From contig CALCCA010000209.1 in assembly GCA_937899725.1 (NCBI GenBank), positions 1 to 49,254 of the forward strand: a stretch of DNA of 49,254 nucleotides, read 5' to 3'. How positions within the stretch are numbered: position 1 is the first letter of the stretch; every line of letters begins with the position of its first letter. The DNA comes from an uncultured Halomicronema sp. (GTDB lineage Bacteria; Cyanobacteriota; Cyanobacteriia; Phormidesmidales; Phormidesmidaceae). Both the position numbers and the translations under genes were made by a program. Below, piece by piece: positions 8,944-19,092 of the stretch. The notes under the pieces were generated by a model. That model was not told the origin of the DNA, did no database searches, and was given only the letters and a program-made list of their open reading frames with translations.

Positions 8944-10290
8944 TTACAGATCGAGCAGCTGATTGACAAAGTTGGTGTAGATTTCGCCCGCGAGAAACTG
9001 AGGATGATCTAACACGGTTTGGTGAAAGGGAATCGTCGTGGGTAAGCCCGTGATGGCGCATTCCCTCAAAGCCCGCTTCATGCGGCGAATGGCGGTGGGG
9101 CGATCAGGCCCCCAAACGATCAGCTTGCCGACCAGTGAGTCGTAGTAGGGCGGAATTTCGTAGTCAGTATAAACATGAGAATCGATGCGCACGCCGGGGC
9201 CACCGGGGGGCAAGTAGCCATTGATGCGCCCCGGGGCGGGACGAAAATTATATTTGGGGTCTTCGGCATTAATGCGGCATTCGATCGCGTGGCCCCGCAG
9301 CTGCACTTGGTCTTGGGTAAAGGCAAGGCGATCGCCCTGCGCAATCCGAATCTGCTCTGCGATTAGGTCGAGCCCCGTCACCATCTCCGTGACCGGATGC
9401 TCTACCTGAATGCGCGTATTCATCTCCATAAAATAAAAATTGCCGTGGGCATCCACCAAAAACTCCACGGTGCCCGCCCCGACATAGTTGATCGACTTTG
9501 CTACCCGTACGGCAGCATCCCCCATCTGTTGGCGCAATTCTGGGTTCAAGGCGGGACTGGGGGCTTCTTCTAATAGCTTTTGGTGGCGGCGTTGAATCGA
9601 GCAGTCGCGCTCCCCGAGATGCACCACGTTACCGTGACCATCGGCCAAAATCTGAAATTCGACGTGGCGCGGTTTTTCGATGAACTTTTCGAGATACACG
9701 CCGGGATTGCCAAATGCGGCTTCGGCCTCTCCTTGAGCCGCGAGAAACAGTTTTTTGAGATCGCTGGGCTGCTGCACCAAGCGCATGCCCCGACCACCGC
9801 CGCCCGCCGTCGCTTTGATCATGACGGGGTAGCCCATCTGATCGGCGATCGCCCGCGCCTCGAGGTCACTTTTAAGCAAACCATCACTGCCGGGAATGGT
9901 CGGCACCCCCCCTTTTTGCATAGTTTCTTTGGCGGTGGATTTGTCACCCATCGACAACATTGAAGCGGGAGTCGGCCCAATAAAGGTGAGGTTATGATCC
10001 GCGCAGATTTCGGCAAAGCGCGCATTTTCAGCCAAAAACCCGTAGCCCGGATGGATGGCTTCCACGCCCCGTGTGAGAGCGGCCGCGATGATGTTGGGAA
10101 TGTTGAGATAGCTTTTGCTGCTAAGCGCTTCGCCGATGCAAACCGATTCGTCGGCTAATTGCACGTGTAATGCGTGGCGGTCTACCGTGGAATGAACTGC
10201 AACCGTCGCAATTCCCATTTCTTCGCAGGTGCGGAGGATTCGGAGCGCAATTTCCCCTCGGTTTGCAATCAAAATTTTGGCAAAGCGCAT
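8944..10290 (-). CDS. accC: biotin carboxylase subunit of acetyl-CoA carboxylase
   Basis: A 448-residue ATP-grasp enzyme, the usual length for AccC. It carboxylates biotin on AccB with ATP and bicarbonate, the first half of the acetyl-CoA carboxylase reaction for fatty acid synthesis. It shows the start [16 protein letters not shown], the glycine-rich ATP loop GGGGRGMR (about 163-170), [25 protein letters not shown], the catalytic [14 protein letters not shown] and the C-terminal domain ([13 protein letters not shown]). It lies leftward below frr and pyrH but is separated by 313 bases, so it probably has its own promoter. Confidence 0.97.
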   Translation of the reverse strand: MRFAKILIANRGEIALRILRTCEEMGIATVAVHSTVDRHALHVQLADESVCIGEALSSKSYLNIPNIIAAALTRGVEAIHPGYGFLAENARFAEICADHNLTFIGPTPASMLSMGDKSTAKETMQKGGVPTIPGSDGLLKSDLEARAIADQMGYPVMIKATAGGGGRGMRLVQQPSDLKKLFLAAQGEAEAAFGNPGVYLEKFIEKPRHVEFQILADGHGNVVHLGERDCSIQRRHQKLLEEAPSPALNPELRQQMGDAAVRVAKSINYVGAGTVEFLVDAHGNFYFMEMNTRIQVEHPVTEMVTGLDLIAEQIRIAQGDRLAFTQDQVQLRGHAIECRINAEDPKYNFRPAPGRINGYLPPGGPGVRIDSHVYTDYEIPPYYDSLVGKLIVWGPDRPTAIRRMKRALRECAITGLPTTIPFHQTVLDHPQFLAGEIYTNFVNQLLDL

Positions 10291-10603
10291 TCGACTCGTA
10301 GTGCCCTCAGCAGCATAAACGGCGGCTTAACAGCTCGTGAGACAGCGGCCACCAGCGGCCACCGACAGGGCAACTGCCGGGTCGAGCATTAAACCGCAAG
10401 ACGGTAGCTAATCCTACCATGTGGCTAGGGCTGTGGACAGATAGCGCTTGACCAACCTCACCGCTGGCCACCCGGTTCAAGTCGCTAAGTGTTTGCCCAG
10501 GGTGCCAATGGCCTCAGCGATGCGGATCGACCCGGCGGCTCAGCCAGGACAATGATTGAACCATCTCGCCACCAGCAGCATTGCTCAGGGGCACCGCGAT
10601 CGC
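10291..10603. other. gene-free gap upstream of accC
   Basis: No coding signal or RNA gene seen. It contains a short direct repeat of CAGCGGCCAC and a weak GGTAG / CTACC hairpin near 10400. It presumably holds the accC promoter and the 3' end of the pyrH-frr message. Confidence 0.4.
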
Positions 10604-11161
10604 CTAAACGGTCATGATGTCTTCTTCTTTCGCCTTAAACGCGGCGTCAATTTGCGCCACGTACTGGTCAGTCAAAGCCTGCACTTCATCTTGAAAGTCC
10701 CGAGATTCGTCTTTAGAGATCTCGCTGTCTTTCTCTTGTTTGCGAAACAGGTCAATGCCATCGCGGCGGACGTTGCGGACTGAGACGCGGCCCTCTTCAG
10801 CATATTTGTTTGCCACTTTGACAAATTCCTGACGTCGTTCGCTGGTCAGAGGGGGAATGTTGAGACGAATCAACTTACCGTCATTATTCGGTACGAGCCC
10901 GATATCAGACATCGAGATTGACCGTTCAATATTCGTCAAGGCGCTCGGGTCAAACGGCTGAATCATCAGCGTGCTGGCGTCGGGGGTGCTGATGTTAGCC
11001 AATGACTTTAGCGGGGTGGGGCTACCGTAATAGTCAACCATTACCTTATCTAGCAGCGATGTGCTAGCGCGCCCCGTGCGAATGGTGTTGAATGCGCGCT
11101 TTGTCGCATCCACCGCATTTTGCATGGCGATTTCGATATCAGTTAAGTCAGCTAACTTCAC
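10604..11161 (-). CDS. frr: ribosome recycling factor
   Basis: A 185-residue factor that with EF-G splits post-termination ribosomes. Typical features are the helical start [24 protein letters not shown], the conserved TIRTGRAS and [14 protein letters not shown], and [14 protein letters not shown] near the C-terminal helices. I chose GTG 11161 because GGGAGAG lies 7 bases before it and family members begin with (V/M)KLA. A longer start at 11194 would add 11 unlike residues. The GTG start overlaps the stop of pyrH by 14 bases, giving translational coupling. The pyrH-frr pair is a widely conserved gene order. Confidence 0.96.
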   Translation of the reverse strand: MKLADLTDIEIAMQNAVDATKRAFNTIRTGRASTSLLDKVMVDYYGSPTPLKSLANISTPDASTLMIQPFDPSALTNIERSISMSDIGLVPNNDGKLIRLNIPPLTSERRQEFVKVANKYAEEGRVSVRNVRRDGIDLFRKQEKDSEISKDESRDFQDEVQALTDQYVAQIDAAFKAKEEDIMTV

Positions 11162-11876
11162 AGGACTCTCCCACAATTGTGCCAATTGACTCACCCATCA
11201 CCGCCCGGCGAATGTTGCCGGGTACAGACAGGTCAAATATCATGATAGGGATATTGTTGTCTTTGCATAGGGCGATCGCCGTACCGTCCATCACTTTCAG
11301 ATCATGGGCCAAGACGTGGCCATAAGTCAGGCTATTAAATCGCCGGGCATTGGGGTTCACCTTCGGGTCAGAGTCATACACACCGTCGACCTTAGTGCCC
11401 TTAAACATGACCTCAGCGCCGATCTCCGCTGCCCGCAAGGCTGCCGTCGTATCGGTAGTAAAAAAGGGATTGCCTGATCCCGCCCCGAAAATGACGACCC
11501 GGTTTTTCTCTAAATGCCGCATTGCCCGCCGCCGAATGTAAGGCTCTGCCACCTCTTGCATGGTGATCGCCGTCTGTACCCGCGTGGGGGTACCGTTACG
11601 CTCTATGGCGTCTTGCAGGGTCATGGCATTCATCACTGTAGCCAACATACCAATATAGTCAGCCGTGGCACGGTCCATCCCGGCTGCTGACCCTTTGATG
11701 CCCCTAAAAATATTGCCACCGCCGACGACGATGGCAATTTCAATTCCGCTTTTGACGACTTCACTAATCTCTTCAGAAATGGTTTGAACGATATCTGGAT
11801 CAATGCCATACGAGAGGCTGCCCATCAGGGCTTCACCACTCAACTTGAGTAATACGCGTTTATAGGTGTTGCCCAT
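11148..11876 (-). CDS. pyrH: uridylate kinase
   Basis: A 242-residue hexameric UMP kinase of the amino acid kinase fold that makes UDP from UMP in the cytoplasm. Signatures are [12 protein letters not shown] at the start, [13 protein letters not shown], the GTGNPFF-like [28 protein letters not shown] and [15 protein letters not shown]. Length is normal. It is the first gene of the leftward pyrH-frr unit, overlapping frr by 14 bases. Confidence 0.97.
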   Translation of the reverse strand: MGNTYKRVLLKLSGEALMGSLSYGIDPDIVQTISEEISEVVKSGIEIAIVVGGGNIFRGIKGSAAGMDRATADYIGMLATVMNAMTLQDAIERNGTPTRVQTAITMQEVAEPYIRRRAMRHLEKNRVVIFGAGSGNPFFTTDTTAALRAAEIGAEVMFKGTKVDGVYDSDPKVNPNARRFNSLTYGHVLAHDLKVMDGTAIALCKDNNIPIMIFDLSVPGNIRRAVMGESIGTIVGESCEVS

Positions 11877-12071
11877 TTATCTTGTCCCCAGCCCACGACT
11901 CCAGGATTCCCGATCCATCTAATCATATCTGGGAGAAGCGTGAGTGGCTGCGTTCGCAGAGACGCCTCATCCGCGTCGTCAAATCTGAGCGATCGCCCCT
12001 CGCGTAGCACAGCTGCGATCGCTGCCGGATGGAATAATGGAATCGAACCTGACTGATTGGTTTCCGAAAGA

Positions 12072-12995
12072 ATGAAAAAGCAAAACTTGTTTGCTTTGAT
12101 TGGCTTGCCAGTGCTAGCTCTATTTGTGTCGTGTGACCCTAGCAGATATGACATAGGCAAAGCGGCTCAAGTAAACCAAGTTATCTTTAAACCCTTTGTT
12201 CTTTTCGACATAAACGCAGATAAGTTGACTACCTTCCTTGACGATTTCATCGGAGCAAATGCAATCGGCAAAAAAGACAGAGTTGAAGTTTCTCTTGAAT
12301 CGATATCAGATGATGTGGTCACTGATGGACGGCAGCTGTCGATTGATAGCAGCACTGTGGATGTGTTTGAATCGGCAAATGAGAGCTGTTTGCTGACGGC
12401 TAGGTATCCTGAAGTTTCTGGAATGAGGAATGAATCTTTGCAAGCGGAGATAAATCAAAGTCTAAGACAAGAGATTGAGGATTTGATAGGTTATTTTCCT
12501 GCTTTCTTCAGTGAAGACGAAGGATGCACGGCTCCAACAGATCTACATAGAATTCACTTAGAAATCGATCCATGTGTAGTCATGTTTGTAAAGGATGATT
12601 TTATTAGCATGAGGTGTAACAGCTTCTTAGCTGGTAGACAAGTCTATCCAATAGTACAAAATAAAGGAATCAACCTCAATTTAAGAACCGGAGAATTCTA
12701 TCACTTCGATGACTTGTTTGATGAAGAATATGACTATGAGAAAAGACTTAAAAGTCTGCTACTTGAGCAAAATAGATTAGATGATTTCGAGATGGATTTA
12801 ATTCCAACCATCAAAGAGGACACAGTTTTCTATATTCGTGCAAATTGTCCCATGCCTACAATGGATTCTATCTGTCTGGCTATTCCCACTAATGGTACGA
12901 GTGGAGCCAATAGAGGACGCATACTTTACATGAACGTTGAACCGATTAGAGACGCTCTAAGTTCAGAGAAAATCGTACAAACTCTATTGAATTGA
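12072..12995 (+). CDS. lipoprotein-like secreted protein, DUF3298/RsiV-like
   Basis: About 307 residues. The N-terminus has KKQ, then a hydrophobic stretch ending ALFVSC, a plausible though imperfect lipobox with Cys at about residue 21. The remainder is acidic, with regularly placed Cys. The segment YPEVSGMRNESLQAEINQSLRQEIEDLI followed by a NLRTGEFYHFDDLF motif is the pattern of DUF3298 / RsiV-like lysozyme-inhibitor-type domains. It therefore probably acts outside the membrane; the exact ligand is unknown. The DNA is visibly AT-rich and I see no HIP1 octamer in it, unlike the genes on both sides, which suggests recent transfer. A TTG 15 bases upstream is an alternative start. Confidence 0.7.
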   Translation: MKKQNLFALIGLPVLALFVSCDPSRYDIGKAAQVNQVIFKPFVLFDINADKLTTFLDDFIGANAIGKKDRVEVSLESISDDVVTDGRQLSIDSSTVDVFESANESCLLTARYPEVSGMRNESLQAEINQSLRQEIEDLIGYFPAFFSEDEGCTAPTDLHRIHLEIDPCVVMFVKDDFISMRCNSFLAGRQVYPIVQNKGINLNLRTGEFYHFDDLFDEEYDYEKRLKSLLLEQNRLDDFEMDLIPTIKEDTVFYIRANCPMPTMDSICLAIPTNGTSGANRGRILYMNVEPIRDALSSEKIVQTLLN

Positions 12996-13130
12996 TTATC
13001 GCCATTTTTGTGAACATAGCCTTGGCCCCATAGCAGAACTATCTCGACTACAGCAAAGCATGTCCGGCAAGAAAACACGTTTGCTTCCCCCAAAATCTTG
13101 CCAGAAAGCCACCAGTGACCCGTGAGCCTC

Positions 13131-13991
13131 TTATCGTAATAAGCGCTCCATCATGCTTTGAGCTTGGCTGCCGTAGCCGCCGCCAAAGAGATTGAAGTGA
13201 TTGAGGATGTGATAGAGGTTGTAGAGAATTTTGCGCTTTTCATAGCCCGCCGTGAGCGGATAGGCGGCGTTGTAGCCCTCGTAAAAAGCTTGAGGAAAGC
13301 CGCCAAACACTTCGGTCATGGCGATATCAACTTCGCGATCGCCGTAATAGGTCGCCGGATCTAAAATCACCGGCGTGCCATCCACCGTCACCGAAGCGTT
13401 GCCCGACCACAGGTCGCCGTGTACCAGCGACGGCAGCGGTTCATGGCCGGCCAGCAGTGAGGGTAGCGCGGCTAGCAGTTCCGCCTGACGAGGAAAATTG
13501 CCCCGCCGGTTGGCGAGCTGCAGCTGATAGCGCAGACGATGTTCGCCATAAAACGTCACCCAGTCCGCCGTCCATGGATTTTTTTGCGGCGTGTCGCCAA
13601 TGGTGTTGTCGCGATGCCAGCCAAACCCGCGATCGCTGACCACCCGATGCATCGCCGCTAGCTGTTGCCCCAGCTGATACCAAGCATCGCGACTGCTGTT
13701 GCCCAGCGGCAGATACTCCATCACGATGTACGACGATCCTTCCACGATGCCCCAGCAAATCGGTCGGGGCACTCGAATGGTGTGGCTATCGGCCATTTCC
13801 TTTAATCCGAGGGCCTCCGCTTCAAACATGGCGTACTGCGCCGCCTGGTTGAGTTTGAGAAAGAAATCGCGATCGCCGTCGGTAAGGCGATAGGCCTGAT
13901 TAATGCTGCCACCGCCAATACTCCGCCGGTCTTGAATTTCAAACGATCGCTCAGTCACTCGGCTGATTTCTTGGGCGATTTCATTCCACAT
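13131..13991 (-). CDS. fructosamine kinase family protein
   Basis: A 286-residue small-molecule kinase of the fructosamine-3-kinase / ketosamine-3-kinase family. It phosphorylates sugar adducts on protein amino groups so that they fall off (deglycation). Features: SIGGGSINQAYRL glycine-rich loop near residue 25, FLKLN with the ATP-binding Lys, YIVMEYLPLG hinge, catalytic LVHGDLWSGN (APH-like) and the metal-binding ILDPATYYGDREVDIAM. ATG 13991 is chosen because MWNEIAQEIS matches the usual start; the frame extends 20 residues further. Singleton. Confidence 0.92.
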   Translation of the reverse strand: MWNEIAQEISRVTERSFEIQDRRSIGGGSINQAYRLTDGDRDFFLKLNQAAQYAMFEAEALGLKEMADSHTIRVPRPICWGIVEGSSYIVMEYLPLGNSSRDAWYQLGQQLAAMHRVVSDRGFGWHRDNTIGDTPQKNPWTADWVTFYGEHRLRYQLQLANRRGNFPRQAELLAALPSLLAGHEPLPSLVHGDLWSGNASVTVDGTPVILDPATYYGDREVDIAMTEVFGGFPQAFYEGYNAAYPLTAGYEKRKILYNLYHILNHFNLFGGGYGSQAQSMMERLLR

Positions 13992-14165
13992 AGGCTGCTG
14001 ACGCTGAGAGATAAACAGAAACGATTGTGACCGAATGAGCGTGAAAAACACCAGCGATCGTGATGGCTCTACCCTCTACTCCCCACCCTCCACTCTTCTT
14101 GAAGCACTGATGCTTCCTCCTATTGCCCCTTGCAGCACGGTGCCGACTCTCGCTATACAGAGAGC

Positions 14166-14783
14166 ATGACACATTCCACCGTTCCCGCCATTGCGACTGA
14201 TTGGCTCCGCCGTCCCGCCACCGATGTGGCCCCCGACCTGATTGGCTGCAGTCTCGTCCGGCGGTTTGATGACGGCAGCCTCTATCGCGGCGTCATTGTT
14301 GAAACTGAAGCCTACACCCCCGGTGACCCGGCCTGTCACGCCTATCGTCGCCGCACCGCTCGCAATGAGGTGATGTTTGGGCCACCCGGTCTTTGCTACG
14401 TTTACCTGATCTATGGCATGTATCACTGCATCAACGTAGTCACCAACCACGACACCGTGCCCAGTGCCGTGCTGATTCGGGCTCTAGAGCTCGATCGCCT
14501 GCCCCCCTGGATCGACGAAAAACAGCGACAAAAACCACAGCGCGTGGCGGCTGGCCCTGGCAAGCTCTGCCGGGCTCTACAGATTGATCGCACCCTCAAT
14601 GGCAACCGCTTTGATGTGGGACAGCCCCTCTGGTTAGAACCCAGAACGGCAGCATTTCAACAATCCATTGTCGATGGCTCGATGAACCTGGTGCAAACGA
14701 CCCGCATCGGCTTGACGCAAGGGGTTGAGTTGCCCTGGCGCTGGTACGTGGCGGACTGCCCAGCGGTTTCTAAACGGGGCTAA
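14166..14783 (+). CDS. 3-methyladenine DNA glycosylase (AAG/MPG family)
   Basis: A 205-residue monofunctional DNA glycosylase that removes alkylated and deaminated purines in base-excision repair. It has the AAG family features: APDLIGCSLVRR, the catalytic Glu in GVIVETEAYTPGDPACHAYR, RNEVMFGPPGLCYVYLIYGMYHCINVV and GPGKLCRAL. It starts at ATG 14166; an upstream ATG at 14130 would add 12 residues without family similarity. Singleton between the fructosamine kinase (divergent) and the CPBP fusion gene. Confidence 0.93.
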   Translation: MTHSTVPAIATDWLRRPATDVAPDLIGCSLVRRFDDGSLYRGVIVETEAYTPGDPACHAYRRRTARNEVMFGPPGLCYVYLIYGMYHCINVVTNHDTVPSAVLIRALELDRLPPWIDEKQRQKPQRVAAGPGKLCRALQIDRTLNGNRFDVGQPLWLEPRTAAFQQSIVDGSMNLVQTTRIGLTQGVELPWRWYVADCPAVSKRG

Positions 14784-15000
14784 TGTCCGCCTGTCCTTCG
14801 CCCGAGCAGTTAGCATCCTACGAGCGGTAAAGTCTTGCTTAGAAATCGCCTCAATCAGGCGCGGTCTGCGACCTCTTTTCGAGCAAAGTCATGGCTGAGT
14901 CATCGCAAGTTCAGCTCGCCCCGTGGGAACAAAAGGTGGGGTAAAGTTTGCAGGGCGTATCAAGATTTCTAAGCTTTTGCAATCAGACAGGAGATGTTCT

Positions 15001-17475
15001 GTGGAGCCGTTCCGATTGGGTCGTGGCGGGCGACTGCTCATTATTGGGCTGCTGGGCTGGGCGATCGCGGCTGGGCTATTTCTGCTCAAGGTCGAGGCGA
15101 TCGCGACCGCGCCCACGCACCGCATCAGTGCTGCAGCGGTTGTCAGCGTTGCCGCGGTCGCTGACTATCCCCCCAATCAGTTGCCCCCAACTCACTATTT
15201 GCCGGTTGCCACCTGGTCAGGCCGCCTCATTTTGCCTGATCACGCCAGCGCCGAGGTCGATCAGCAAGACTGGGTTTGGCTAGAGGTATACACCAGCCCA
15301 CTGCCCCAGCTGATTGGTCAGCGCCTGCGGTTGCAGTGGCAGCCTGATGCCAACATTCAACCCGCATTAGAGTTGGTCACCCAAGACATTGAGTTTGATG
15401 CGGCGGCGATCGCCAGTATTGACGCGGGGCACGTGCATCCGACTCGGCTCAACGGCTGGTCGCAGGTGGGGCCGCTGCAGTCTTTAGCGGGCACGCGCCC
15501 CCAAGACGACATGCTCATGGCGCTACCGGCGGCGGTGGTCAGCGGTGAGGGGGCCGCTGCGGTGATTCGCATCGACGCCATGCCGATGCAAATTCCCGAG
15601 CGGTTTTATGGGCTGGTCAAGATTTTGGGGCCAGACGTAGACTACCCGGCCCCCGCAGCCTGTCCGGGTCAGCAGCCCTGCCTCAGCGACTACCTGCGCG
15701 TGCGGCATTACAACCCGGTCACTCAAGACTTTGATGGCGCGATCGAGACGGTGCATATTCCTCAAGTACCGGTCGATCGCAACGGCATCTTTCAATCCAC
15801 GCCGCAGGGACTGGCTGATTCACCGGCGGGCACAGCGGGGTGGTATGTCTATGGCGCTCCGAACCGTGAGGGCTTGTTTGTTGTGCAGGCGATCGCCCCG
15901 CGCCGCCTGTTTCAGCTGCAGCCTGATGAGGTGATTAATGCTCCGCAAGCGGCACTGAATTACGTTAACTTTGGCAACTGGGACGCCACCCCCAGTCGCA
16001 AGGGCCAGACGCAATCGGTGCTGCTCGCAGCCGACGGGGCCACCGAGCCGTTGACCACCTGGCCAGTAGACGAACAGATGTTAGTCATTCATCTGTTTGG
16101 GGGCATTGGGGGCGAGCAAGCTGAGCCGCGATCGCTGCCTGGCACCGTGACGGGTCACTTTTCCTACGGTATCGGCTCCGTCATTCGTGACCCTTTCACT
16201 CAGGAGCTGCAGCTGCAGATCATCTATGACCAAGTCTATGCCCACGGCCCCCAGGGTATCGTGTCAGGCCGTACGTTGTGGGCGGAATATACGGGCAACC
16301 TGCAGCGCGGCTGGCTGGGGGTGCGGCCCATTTCGGATGTACTGGTCAAAATTCCCGCATTGAGCCACACCTATCAGTTTGGCAACACCACGCTAACCCC
16401 CTTCGCCGAATTTCAGCGCGAGCTGTTGATTATGATGGCCCGCTATCGTACCGGCGATGGCACCGGTGCCGCCATCGTGACGCCAGCTCGCTCCTGCATT
16501 CAAGATTCGAGCCAGGCTCTGTATGAAACGATTCGGGTGATTAGCCATCAGGTGGCCGCCCCCGAGGTGGCCGCTTGGCTGGCGGATCATCCTGACGATC
16601 CGCAAACGCTGCTGCTACAAAACCTGATCGATCTCGGTCAACAGTTACAGCAGCAGCTGGTGCCCCTCGGCATCGCCCGTGCCGACTGGAACGCCAATAG
16701 CGATCGCGTCGCAGGCACTCGTCCTGGTGAGACCCGCGATCGCGACAGCGGCGATCGGGTCAGTACGGCAGTGGCCTATCTGCGCAGCATCATGAGCTGG
16801 CGCACCGTGATTCCGCGCGTGGCCCACGACAGCATTGCCGCAATTTTGCTCGATCACGGGGCTGAGCTGTGGTTTCTGCGCACGAACCAGGTCGGCGGCC
16901 AAGATCCCACCATCTTGCCCCTCGCGCCCACAGAACTGTTCGGCGACTATGTGGTGATTCCAACCGCCTTTTCCCGCCTGATTGAATCGCTGCGCTGGCT
17001 GCGCTGGTCTGACTTGGGCTGGTTTATGTCCGGGATCGCTGGCTATGCGATCGTGCTCAATCTTGGTCGGTTCAATGCCAAGTTGCCGGTCGTCACGTTG
17101 GCGAATTCATCCTTCGTCTCGGTGCGGGCAGGTCTCCTGCTTCCTGCCTTGCTAGAGGAACTCGGCTTTCGGGTGCTGCTATTGCCCCATCCTACGGAAG
17201 CGGTCTTGCCGGTGACGCGAGTGATTTGGACCGGGGTTAGCCTGGGCTTATTTGTCCTCTATTACGGTTGGCGCAATCGCCAGCGGCAGGCAGTGGCCCG
17301 TGCGAGTTGGCTAGACCGTTGGCGAAACTGGGGGACAGTGATCACGTTAGGGCTGGTCACTACGGTTTTGTACCTTACGACCGGCTCACTGTGGGTTGTG
17401 ACCGGCTTTCACTGGGCCGTTTTGGCCGATGAGCCCGTGATCTATCTTCGCCCGCAAGCACCTCCTACCGAGTAA
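15001..17475 (+). CDS. large exported domain fused to degenerate CPBP (CAAX-protease-like) core
   Basis: 824 residues. A TM at about 11-29 is followed by about 640 residues of soluble, probably extracytoplasmic sequence. The last about 150 residues hold about four hydrophobic helices with a CPBP/CAAX-protease signature: EELGFR at 719-724 (EExxxR, motif 1) and GFHW with His 804 (last motif). The middle FxxxH motif reads FVLYY, so its His appears replaced by Tyr. CPBP proteins cleave prenylated or other membrane-bound substrates, but activity here is doubtful. GTG 15001 is chosen for the AGGAGA placed 6 bases before it; a start at 14923 has no such support. The N-terminal domain matches no family that I can name. 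Next gene is purB. Confidence 0.75.
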   Translation: MEPFRLGRGGRLLIIGLLGWAIAAGLFLLKVEAIATAPTHRISAAAVVSVAAVADYPPNQLPPTHYLPVATWSGRLILPDHASAEVDQQDWVWLEVYTSPLPQLIGQRLRLQWQPDANIQPALELVTQDIEFDAAAIASIDAGHVHPTRLNGWSQVGPLQSLAGTRPQDDMLMALPAAVVSGEGAAAVIRIDAMPMQIPERFYGLVKILGPDVDYPAPAACPGQQPCLSDYLRVRHYNPVTQDFDGAIETVHIPQVPVDRNGIFQSTPQGLADSPAGTAGWYVYGAPNREGLFVVQAIAPRRLFQLQPDEVINAPQAALNYVNFGNWDATPSRKGQTQSVLLAADGATEPLTTWPVDEQMLVIHLFGGIGGEQAEPRSLPGTVTGHFSYGIGSVIRDPFTQELQLQIIYDQVYAHGPQGIVSGRTLWAEYTGNLQRGWLGVRPISDVLVKIPALSHTYQFGNTTLTPFAEFQRELLIMMARYRTGDGTGAAIVTPARSCIQDSSQALYETIRVISHQVAAPEVAAWLADHPDDPQTLLLQNLIDLGQQLQQQLVPLGIARADWNANSDRVAGTRPGETRDRDSGDRVSTAVAYLRSIMSWRTVIPRVAHDSIAAILLDHGAELWFLRTNQVGGQDPTILPLAPTELFGDYVVIPTAFSRLIESLRWLRWSDLGWFMSGIAGYAIVLNLGRFNAKLPVVTLANSSFVSVRAGLLLPALLEELGFRVLLLPHPTEAVLPVTRVIWTGVSLGLFVLYYGWRNRQRQAVARASWLDRWRNWGTVITLGLVTTVLYLTTGSLWVVTGFHWAVLADEPVIYLRPQAPPTE

Positions 17476-17590
17476 TGAGACGGCGTTCGGCAAGCTCATT
17501 GTCCGACTCCGTTAACGCGCTGAATCATAAAAAAACACTGCGAAGAAGCATCGGTATGTAGAATGGATCGGTTGTTTTTTGCTGGTCGCC

Positions 17591-18886
17591 TTGATTGAAC
17601 GTTACACACTGCCCGAGATGGGCGAACTCTGGAACGACCTCTATAAGTACAAAACTTGGCTCCAGGTAGAAATTGCTGTCTGCGAAGCGCAGGCAGACCT
17701 GGGCTATATTCCCGCAGAGGCCGTCGAAGAGATCAAGGCAAAAGCTGATTTCAACCCTGAGCGCATTGCCGACATCGAGGCCGAAGTGCGCCATGATGTC
17801 ATCGCTTTTCTCACCAGCGTGAACGAGTATGTGGGGGCAGCAGGCCGCTATATTCATCTGGGCATGACCAGCTCTGACATGCTAGATACCGCGCTCTCGG
17901 TGCAGCTGGTGGAAAGCCTTAAGGTGATCAAAACTCATGTTGAGCATCTGATTCAGGCAATTCGCTACCAAGCGCAGGAACATCGGGATACGGTGATGAT
18001 TGGGCGCTCCCACGGCATTCATGCCGAACCGTTGACCTTTGGGTTTAAGCTGGCTGGCTGGCTGGCCGAAATGATGCGCCACCGCGATCGCCTTACCCAC
18101 TTAGAAGAAAAAATTGCTGTCGGCAAGATCTCGGGTGCCGTGGGCACCTACGCCAACATTGACCCCAGAATCGAGTCCTTAGCTTGCCAAAAGCTGGGTC
18201 TGCGGCCCGACACGGCCTCGACTCAGGTGATCTCGCGCGACATTCACGCCGAGTTTATGAACGCGCTGGCCCTCCTCGCTGCGTCAATGGAGCGGTTCGC
18301 CGTCGAGATTCGCAATCTGCAGCGCACCGATGTATTGGAAGTAGAAGAATTTTTCTCGAAGGGGCAGAAGGGCTCCTCCGCTATGCCCCACAAACGGAAC
18401 CCGATTCGTTCGGAGCGGTTGACCGGCTGCGCCCGAATCATTCGCGGCAATGCCATGGCCGCCCTCGAAAACGTCGCCCTGTGGCATGAACGTGATATTT
18501 CCCACAGTTCGGTCGAGCGGGTGATTTTGCCGGACTCCTGCATTTTGATTCACTTCATGCTGGTAGAAAGCACCAAGCTGATCAAAAAGCTGCTGGTCTA
18601 CCCCGAAAACATGCAGCGCAATATGAATGTCTACGGCGGCGTGGTCTTTAGCCAACGAGTGCTGCTGTCTTTAGTTGAGAAGGGTCTTACGCGGGAAGAC
18701 GCCTACGAAATTGTGCAATCTTTAGCGCATCAGGCTTGGAATACTGAGGGCGGCGATTTTCGGGCTTTGGTGACCCATAGCGATCGCGTTAACGCCCATC
18801 TTTCCACCGCTGACCTGGATGCCTGCTTTGACCCGAAACACCATCTCCGTAACTTAGATGACGTGTATCAACGGCTCGGCATCTAG
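17591..18886 (+). CDS. purB: adenylosuccinate lyase
   Basis: A 431-residue cytoplasmic enzyme that removes fumarate from SAICAR and from adenylosuccinate, in IMP and AMP synthesis. Signatures: IERYTLPEMGELW at the start, TSSDMLDTALSVQL, GRSHGIHAEPLTFG (catalytic His), and the fumarase-superfamily loop GSSAMPHKRNP. The length equals the family norm if it starts at TTG 17591, which aligns with the usual initiator before IERY. A TTG at 17579 in the same frame is the alternative. No good Shine-Dalgarno is seen, common in cyanobacteria. Confidence 0.96.
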   Translation: MIERYTLPEMGELWNDLYKYKTWLQVEIAVCEAQADLGYIPAEAVEEIKAKADFNPERIADIEAEVRHDVIAFLTSVNEYVGAAGRYIHLGMTSSDMLDTALSVQLVESLKVIKTHVEHLIQAIRYQAQEHRDTVMIGRSHGIHAEPLTFGFKLAGWLAEMMRHRDRLTHLEEKIAVGKISGAVGTYANIDPRIESLACQKLGLRPDTASTQVISRDIHAEFMNALALLAASMERFAVEIRNLQRTDVLEVEEFFSKGQKGSSAMPHKRNPIRSERLTGCARIIRGNAMAALENVALWHERDISHSSVERVILPDSCILIHFMLVESTKLIKKLLVYPENMQRNMNVYGGVVFSQRVLLSLVEKGLTREDAYEIVQSLAHQAWNTEGGDFRALVTHSDRVNAHLSTADLDACFDPKHHLRNLDDVYQRLGI

Positions 18887-18894
18887 CGATCGCC

Positions 18895-19092
18895 TTACTC
18901 ATCAACCACGTTAAGTTGGCCACCGCTGATAGCCAGTAACAGGTGATCAATCGCGGTGCGATCGTGGTCTTTTAATTCCCGTGAACTGGCCGCTTCGGAT
19001 AACACCCGCCGATGACTGTGGGTGATTTTCCCGGTTGCGATCGTCCGCGCATATAAATCAGCAATAGCCAAGGTCAGATTTTGAGAAGTCAT
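18895..19092 (-). CDS. small conserved cyanobacterial protein
   Basis: 65 residues with no TM and no cysteine. The pattern LAIADLYARTIATGKITHSHR ... AIDHLLLAI... GQLNVVDE resembles small unstudied cyanobacterial proteins of the form ADLYARILQTGKI...AIDRLL, recognised from memory only. It is probably helical. It converges on purB with an 8-base gap. Function unknown. Confidence 0.7.
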   Translation of the reverse strand: MTSQNLTLAIADLYARTIATGKITHSHRRVLSEAASSRELKDHDRTAIDHLLLAISGGQLNVVDE

